64,000 nucleotides of DNA from NCBI GenBank assembly GCA_965115995.1, contig OZ220472.1, forward strand, positions 2,480,001 through 2,544,000. Direction: 5' to 3'. The notes beneath the pieces were generated by a model. That model worked only from the letters and a program-made list of their open reading frames with translations, ran no database searches and was not told where the DNA came from. Positions within the stretch are counted from its first letter, which is position 1; every line of letters begins with the position of its first letter. The position numbers and the translations under genes are program-made. This document shows positions 59,133-64,000 of this stretch, in pieces. The DNA is from Poriferisodalis sp026713105. Lineage in GTDB: Bacteria; Actinomycetota; Acidimicrobiia; Acidimicrobiales; Poriferisodalaceae.

Positions 59133-60734
59133 ATGGCAGACCGCAAGTCGTTCTGGGCGTGGTGCCTGGAATCCGAAGAACCGACCGACGCCGAGCGGGC
59201 CGAGCTGGCCAAGAAGCTCTCGGCCCAGTACGGCACCGAGATCGTGGCCAAGCCGGTCCCATCGGTGGACGACGCCGACCTGCGCCCGCCGCGCATCTCG
59301 ATTCCCGACTCGGTCGCCAGCTGGTGCTCTGTGAGCACCTACGACCGGGCTCGCTACGCCTACGGCGCCCACTTCACCGAGCGCGTCCGGGCCTTCAACC
59401 TCGACTTCCCGAACCCTCCCGACGTCGTAGCGCACCCGCGCGACGAGACCGAAGTCGAAGCGACGCTCGACTGGTGCGACGCCAACGACTACATCGCCGT
59501 GCCCTACGGCGGCGGCTCGTCGGTGGTGTGGGGCCTCACGCCTCCCGAAGACCGCGGACCCACCGTGGTGATCTCGCTGGACCAGCTCGACCAAGTGCTC
59601 GAGATCGACGACGTGTCGCGGGCGGCCCGCATCCAGGCCGGCGTGTTCGGCCCCCACCTCGAAGACCAGCTTCGGCCCAGCGGGCACACGCTGCGCCACT
59701 TTCCGCAGTCGTTCCGCTTCTCGACGCTGGGCGGCTGGATCGCCACACGCTCGGGCGGCCACTACGCCACCAACCACACCCACATCGACGAGTTCGTCGA
59801 GTCGACTCGGATGATCACGCCGTCGGGCTGGTGGGAGTCGCGCCGGCTGCCCGGCTCGGGGGCCGGACCCAGCCCCGACCGCATGGTGATCGGCTCGGAA
59901 GGCATCTACGGGATCATCACCGAAGCGTGGATGCGTATCCAGAAGCGGCCCACATTCCGGGCCACCGCCGGCATCACCTTCCCGTCGTGGGAAGCCGGCT
60001 ACGACGCCGTGCGGCACCTCGTCCAGGCGAAGATGTGGCCGGCCAACCTGCGGATCCTGGACCCGGCCGAAGCCGGACGGGCAGCGGGCATGGACGGCGA
60101 GCATGCGCTGGTGATCGTGTCGTTCGAGTCGGCGGAGCTGACGCAGCGCCACAACATCGCTCAGGCCGTCGAGATCGCCCGAGGCTGCAACGGCCACGTG
60201 CCTGACGACGAGATCCAGATCGACGACGGAACGGGCACCCCGACCGGGCGCGGCGGTGCCGTCGGCGCTTGGCGCAGCGCGTTCATCGGCGTCGGCAACG
60301 GCGTGGAGACTTCGCTGGGCCTCATCAACGACACCTTCGAAACCGCGATCACCTGGGACCAGTGGCCCGAATTCGACGCGGTCGTACGCGAGAAGGTCGG
60401 CGCTGTGCTGGCCGAGGTGTTCGGCGAGCACCACTCGCTGTCATGCCGGTTCACCTACGTGTACACCGACGGCCCGGCGCCGTACTACACGTGGTCGGGG
60501 ATGGGCACCCCAGGCGGCGAGCTCGAGCAGTGGCAAGCCGTCAAGGACGCAGCCAACGAAGCGCTCGAATCGGCAGGCGGCACCGCCACCCACCACCACG
60601 CTGTGGGCCGGATGCACCGCCCCAACGCCTACGACCGCCAGCGCCCCGAGCTGTTCGCCGAAGCCATTCGGGCCGCCAAGAAGCGGCTCGACCCCAACGG
60701 CATCCTCAACCCCGGCGTCCTCATCGACCCATAG
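59133..60734 (+). CDS. FAD-binding oxidase, alkyldihydroxyacetonephosphate-synthase-like
   Basis: A 533-residue PCMH/GlcD-type flavoprotein. The FAD domain has VVAHPRDETEVEATLDWC, VPYGGGSSVVWG, and LRHFPQSFRFSTLGGWIATRSGGHY (shortened: STLGGWIATRSGGH). The carboxy-terminal HHHAVGRMH and LDPNGILNPG match the AGPS/glycolate-oxidase branch. It may swap an acyl for an alkyl group in ether-lipid synthesis or oxidise a hydroxy acid; the HHH stretch favours the AGPS group. ATG 59133 follows GGAGG (59120-59124). A terminator hairpin follows directly. Confidence 0.87.
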   Translation: MADRKSFWAWCLESEEPTDAERAELAKKLSAQYGTEIVAKPVPSVDDADLRPPRISIPDSVASWCSVSTYDRARYAYGAHFTERVRAFNLDFPNPPDVVAHPRDETEVEATLDWCDANDYIAVPYGGGSSVVWGLTPPEDRGPTVVISLDQLDQVLEIDDVSRAARIQAGVFGPHLEDQLRPSGHTLRHFPQSFRFSTLGGWIATRSGGHYATNHTHIDEFVESTRMITPSGWWESRRLPGSGAGPSPDRMVIGSEGIYGIITEAWMRIQKRPTFRATAGITFPSWEAGYDAVRHLVQAKMWPANLRILDPAEAGRAAGMDGEHALVIVSFESAELTQRHNIAQAVEIARGCNGHVPDDEIQIDDGTGTPTGRGGAVGAWRSAFIGVGNGVETSLGLINDTFETAITWDQWPEFDAVVREKVGAVLAEVFGEHHSLSCRFTYVYTDGPAPYYTWSGMGTPGGELEQWQAVKDAANEALESAGGTATHHHAVGRMHRPNAYDRQRPELFAEAIRAAKKRLDPNGILNPGVLIDP

Positions 60735-60744
60735 AACGCGACGA

Positions 60745-60786
60745 GCGGCCGCCGCTGCCGAGATTGATCCCGGCGGCGACGGCCGC
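60745..60786. terminator. Bidirectional terminator hairpin between convergent genes
   Basis: GCGGCCGCCGCTGCCG (60745-60760) and CGGCGGCGACGGCCGC (60771-60786) form a 16-bp stem with one mismatch and one wobble, loop AGATTGATCC. It lies between the stops of the AGPS-like gene (60734) and the binding-protein gene (60820). A near copy follows the paralogous binding protein at 62657-62696. Confidence 0.75.
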
Positions 60787-60819
60787 TGCGTCGTATTCAG
60801 TCAGATGGCAAGCGCCTGC

Positions 60820-62523
60820 CTAGCGGCAGCCGCCGTTGTCCTTGTCCCAGGCGCAGTTCGGCGAGCCGCCGTTCACGTCGACAATGTCGCCGACGATGTC
60901 CCACGTCTGCTCCGCCGCGTCGTACTGGCTGAAGTCGGAGCCTTCGATGTAGTAGCCGTCCACTGCACCGTCAGCCGCGAAGTTGATGCCGTCGAGCAGC
61001 AGCGGGTGGTAGATGTCGAGCGACCGTGCGGCCAGGATGAAGTTCGTCCTGGTCAGACCGCCCGGCAGCTCTGCAGCCACCCGGATTGCCTCGGTGTGCG
61101 GGTACGCGAAGTAGTAGCCGGTGCCCAGCAGCGAGATCTCGGGATCGAGGCCCCGGTCGGCGAGCTCAGCGCGCAGGAACGAGATGAACGGCTCATCGAC
61201 GTGCTTCGGGTCGGTGGAGTCCTTCACACCGCCGCCCACGATCCACCAGTCATCAGCAGAATCGCCGGCAGGCGCCATGTAGGCCGCCACGGCCTTGCAG
61301 ACCGACGGGGTGAACGCAACCGACAGGTCGTCGAGCAGGCCCGAGTTGTCGACCTCCTGGATGGCGAGCAGGCACGGGTTGCCGGCCGTCATCGAGATGA
61401 ACACGTCCGGGCTACCCGCGGCAATCGTGGTGACCTCATTGGTCAGCGTCGGCGCAGCCGGGTCGTGACGCACCGGAACGAACTCCGACACCACATCGGG
61501 GTTGGCGTGTGCGTAGGCCTCGAAGCCCAGCTCGTAGGCCAGACCGAAGTCGTTGTCCATCACCAGGCCGGCCACCTTGACGGGCAGCTCGTCGGGCAGG
61601 TTGTCCCTGATCCAGTTGCCCCACAGGATCGCCTCGGTCGAGTACGACATCTGCATGCCGGTGGTCCATGGGTGGTTCACCGGGTCGCCCCAGGCCGGGT
61701 GGCCCGTAGCGACCATGACCTGCGGAATGCACTCGTCGTTGATCTGGTCGTACACGGCCAGCGTGTTCGGCGAGCCGAGCGTGTGGAGTGCGAAGACGTT
61801 CTCAGACTCGATCAGCTCATCGATGAACTCGATGGTCTGCGCTGCCACATAACCGTCATCACGGGAGATCAGCAGCATTTCCTTTCCGTCCACGCCGCCG
61901 GTCGCATTCACGTACTCGTAGTAGTTCTCCCAGCCGACGGTGATATCGCCGTAGGCGGCCAGGTTGCCGGACTTCACGGTGGTCTGGCCGATGCGGATCG
62001 TGTCGTCGGTGATGCCCGTCGTGTCCGACCAGTCAGCCGGGCACTCGTTCATGTCGATCTCGAATCCCGACGGACCCCGCAGGATGCCGTCGTCACCGAC
62101 GCCGTACTCGCCGGCCTCGATGCCAGCGGTGAGATTGGCCACGATGGCTGCACGCTGCGCCGCGGCCAGCTCCCAGATGCCGTCAATGGTGGACAGATCG
62201 AAGTCGTCGATGTTGACGGTCACCATGCCCTCGTCGGCCATGTCGTCCTCGGCCATGTCACCGTCGTCTTCGGCGTCTTCCTCCAACGCCTCCTGGGTGA
62301 TGCCGCCGCCGATCGAGCCTTCGTCTTCCGGCTCGGCCTCGTCGGCCATCTCCTCGTCGTCGGCCATCTCGTCGTCGGTCGGCTCGTCGGCGGTTTGGGT
62401 TCCCGCGTCTGTCGAGCTGTCGCCGGCATCGTCGTCGTCACCGCCACCGCATGCAGCTGCGATGAGCGAGAACGCGAACAGCAGCGCAAACAAGCGCCAT
62501 AGCCCCCGTCGTGGTCCTGTCAT
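60820..62523 (-). CDS. ABC transporter substrate-binding lipoprotein, Leu/Ile/Val type, copy 1
   Basis: A 567-residue periplasmic-type binding protein with a lipobox LIAAAC (Cys25). A very acidic, Met/Asp/Glu/Ala-rich linker covers residues about 29-95, then a two-lobed Peripla_BP_6 fold (DDTIRIGQTTVKSGNLAAYG, shortened: IRIGQTTVKSGNLAAYG; HTLGSPNTLAVYD; NDFGLAYELGFEAYA). Cysteines are conserved in NECPADW and at the end (CAWDKDNGGCR). It should bind an amino acid, amide or other small solute for a Liv-type importer not found next to it. A GGGAGA site precedes ATG 62523. Closely related to the next gene, probably by duplication. Confidence 0.9.
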   Translation of the reverse strand: MTGPRRGLWRLFALLFAFSLIAAACGGGDDDDAGDSSTDAGTQTADEPTDDEMADDEEMADEAEPEDEGSIGGGITQEALEEDAEDDGDMAEDDMADEGMVTVNIDDFDLSTIDGIWELAAAQRAAIVANLTAGIEAGEYGVGDDGILRGPSGFEIDMNECPADWSDTTGITDDTIRIGQTTVKSGNLAAYGDITVGWENYYEYVNATGGVDGKEMLLISRDDGYVAAQTIEFIDELIESENVFALHTLGSPNTLAVYDQINDECIPQVMVATGHPAWGDPVNHPWTTGMQMSYSTEAILWGNWIRDNLPDELPVKVAGLVMDNDFGLAYELGFEAYAHANPDVVSEFVPVRHDPAAPTLTNEVTTIAAGSPDVFISMTAGNPCLLAIQEVDNSGLLDDLSVAFTPSVCKAVAAYMAPAGDSADDWWIVGGGVKDSTDPKHVDEPFISFLRAELADRGLDPEISLLGTGYYFAYPHTEAIRVAAELPGGLTRTNFILAARSLDIYHPLLLDGINFAADGAVDGYYIEGSDFSQYDAAEQTWDIVGDIVDVNGGSPNCAWDKDNGGCR

Positions 62524-62656
62524 GGGAATCTCCCTTGCGTTGTCGTGCCGCACCGGCGCAATGACAGCGGAGGTCTCTGACGCCAGACGGTTCGGGTGAC
62601 CCTAATGGCGCACGCGCCGTCGATGTGACTCGATCGTGTTCCAAAAGCGCGACAAA

Positions 62657-62696
62657 CGGCCGCCGCTGCCGGGAACGACCCCGGCGGCGACGGCCG
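62657..62696. terminator. Hairpin after binding-protein copy 2
   Basis: CGGCCGCCGCTGCCGGG (62657-62673) pairs with CCCGGCGGCGACGGCCG (62680-62696) around AACGAC. It is 27 bases beyond the stop of copy 2 on the minus strand and is almost identical to the hairpin after copy 1, showing that gene and terminator were duplicated together. Confidence 0.72.
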
Positions 62697-62722
62697 CTTG
62701 TGTCTTATTCAGTAGGGATGGA

Positions 62723-64000
62723 CTAGCGGCAGCCGCCGTTGTCCTTGTCCCAGACGCAGTTGCCTGAAGCGCCGTTCACGTCAATGACGTTCGAGACGAT
62801 CCAGGAGTGCGAGGACGAGTCGTACTGGCTGAAGTCGGTGCCCTCGATCGGGAACGCATCGGCGTTGCCGTTCATGGCGAACGTGATGCCGTCCAGGAAG
62901 ATCGGGTGATGGATGTCGATCGCCCGCACCGCCAGGATGAAGTTCGCCCGGTTCAGGCCCGCCGGGTTGTTCGCACTCGCAGGCAGCTCCGCAGCAATGC
63001 GCAGCGCCTCCACGTACGGGTAGCCCAGCATGTAGCCGTTGCCGAACATCGAGATCGTCGGATCGAGGTCGTTGGCCTCGAGGCTCTCGATGATGAAGTC
63101 GATGAACGCATCGCTGCCGATGAGCGCCGGGTCGGTGGTGTCCTTGACACCGCCGCCCACGATCAGCCAGCCGTCGCCGTCATCGCCAGCCGGAGAGATC
63201 CAGCTTGCCGGTGCCTTGCACACCGACGGCGTGAACGCTGCCGAAATCTCTTCCTTCAGACCCGACGCCGCGACCTCCTGGATGGCCAGCAGGCAAGCGT
63301 TGCCCGCGGTCATCGAGATGTAGACGTCGGGGTCGTTGGCGGCGATCGTCGTGATCTCGTTCGTGATCGTCGGCGAGGCCGGGTCGTGACGCACCGGGAC
63401 GAACTCCGACACCACGTCGGGGTTGTTGTGGGCGTATTCCTCGAAGCCCAGCTCGTAGGCCAGACCGAAGTCGTTGTCCATCACCAGACCGGCCACCACG
63501 ACGGGCAGCTCGTCGGCGAGGTTCTCCTTGATCCAGTTGCCCCACAGCACGGCTTCTGTCGAGTAGGACAGGATGCTGCCGGTGGTCCAGGGGTGTACCT
63601 CAGGATCGCCCCATGCCGGGTGGCCCGTCCACACGAACGGCTGCGGGATGCACTCGGCGTTGAGCGTGTCGTACACCGCCAGCGTGTTCGGCGAGCCCAG
63701 CGTGTGAATCGCGAAGACGTTGTCGTTCTCGATCAGCTCGTCGACGAACTCGATGGTCTGTGCAGCGACGTACGCATCGTCGTAGGACTTCATCACGACA
63801 TTGCGACCGGCAATACCGCCGGCGTCGTTGACGGAGCCGAGATACGTCTGCCAGCCGAGTCGAGCGTTGCCGTACAGCGCGAGCGTGCCCGACTGCGGGC
63901 CCGTCTGACCGATGCGGATCTCGTTGTCCGTGATGCCCTCGGTGTTCGACCAGTCCTCAGGGCACTCGTTGAGGTCGATCGTGAACCCCTCGGGGCCCCG
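62723..64000 (-). CDS. ABC transporter substrate-binding protein, copy 2 (amino terminus beyond window)
   Basis: The frame is open to base 64000, so the signal and start lie to the right; 425 residues are visible. It matches copy 1 along its length: NECPEDWSNTEGIT against NECPADWSDTTGIT, HTLGSPNTLAVYD, WTTGSILSYSTEAVLWGNWI, VMDNDFGLAYELGFEEYA, and the same CVWDKDNGGCR end. The role is the same, with a probably different ligand. An in-frame Met at 63796 is internal and not the start. 200 bp separate its stop from the start of copy 1. Confidence 0.9.
   Translation of the reverse strand, partial: RGPEGFTIDLNECPEDWSNTEGITDNEIRIGQTGPQSGTLALYGNARLGWQTYLGSVNDAGGIAGRNVVMKSYDDAYVAAQTIEFVDELIENDNVFAIHTLGSPNTLAVYDTLNAECIPQPFVWTGHPAWGDPEVHPWTTGSILSYSTEAVLWGNWIKENLADELPVVVAGLVMDNDFGLAYELGFEEYAHNNPDVVSEFVPVRHDPASPTITNEITTIAANDPDVYISMTAGNACLLAIQEVAASGLKEEISAAFTPSVCKAPASWISPAGDDGDGWLIVGGGVKDTTDPALIGSDAFIDFIIESLEANDLDPTISMFGNGYMLGYPYVEALRIAAELPASANNPAGLNRANFILAVRAIDIHHPIFLDGITFAMNGNADAFPIEGTDFSQYDSSSHSWIVSNVIDVNGASGNCVWDKDNGGCR

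Noticed and set aside
58101..60434. Long open frame (777 codons) on the minus strand
   Set aside because: It is antisense to two well-supported genes (acyl-CoA dehydrogenase and AGPS-like oxidase), has an Arg/Val/Gly/His-rich composition without motifs, and is the expected shadow of high-GC coding DNA.
60256..62502. Long open frame (748 codons) on the plus strand
   Set aside because: It is antisense to the binding lipoprotein, which has a signal, lipobox and family motifs; the frame shows no recognisable domain.

Overview
The window is a gene-dense, high-GC stretch with about 50 protein genes, no rRNA or tRNA gene that I can see, and no transposase, phage or CRISPR element. Five luciferase-like F420/flavin oxidoreductases, two cytochromes P450, two family III CoA-transferases, two acyl-CoA dehydrogenases, three SDRs, an AddAB-type nuclease, GTGA/ATGA stop-start overlaps, GTG starts and a probable leaderless promoter all point to an actinobacterium. 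The style of the lipoproteins (acidic low-complexity linkers) and the TRAP/ABC importers suggest a free-living, possibly marine Acidimicrobiia-like organism. That placement is inference.

Left part (1-17.5 kb): the end of a branched-chain amino-acid ABC permease (livM) overlapping a methyltransferase; a divergent SDR / CoA-transferase pair; a fused UspA-like/response-regulator protein; an acyl-CoA thioesterase; a TRAP importer (dctQ-dctM-hairpin-dctP) for an organic acid, followed by an F420-type oxidoreductase; then the translationally coupled addB-addA recombination helicase-nuclease.

Middle-left (17.5-28.2 kb), mostly minus strand: an amidase, an F420-type oxidoreductase, an ECF sigma factor with a coupled membrane anti-sigma-like partner, and a tight five-gene operon (MFS importer, P450, LLM oxidoreductase, TauD-like dioxygenase, CoA-transferase) that looks like a complete uptake-and-breakdown route for an unknown substrate.

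Middle (28.3-35.6 kb), plus strand: a pyrimidine/hydantoin-type operon with a beta-ureidopropionase-like nitrilase, dihydropyrimidinase, a TIGR03842-like LLM enzyme and a four-gene ABC importer, closed by a strong hairpin. No dihydropyrimidine dehydrogenase is present, so the LLM enzyme is a candidate for the ring-reducing step.

35.6-38.3 kb is a small accessory island: a MazF/ribbon-helix-helix toxin-antitoxin pair, a 0.5-kb gene-poor stretch with a 23-codon ORF and a nested hairpin, an HTH-MNT nucleotidyltransferase plus HEPN pair whose promoter and start codon lie inside a long inverted repeat, and a small membrane protein.

Right part (38.4-64 kb): a polytopic molybdenum-cofactor protein with an internal twin-arginine signal, a second P450, and lipid/acyl-CoA genes (CMD-family protein, enoyl-CoA hydratase, hydrolase, SDRs, acyl-CoA dehydrogenases, acyl-CoA carboxylase subunit whose 3' end is repeated as 34-bp units, zinc alcohol dehydrogenase, thioesterase). 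These are followed by exopolyphosphatase, a LysM-bearing 5'-nucleotidase-like protein, an MMPL transporter, a YbaK deacylase, an FAD-linked AGPS-like oxidase, and two tandem paralogous ABC substrate-binding lipoproteins, the second cut by the window edge.
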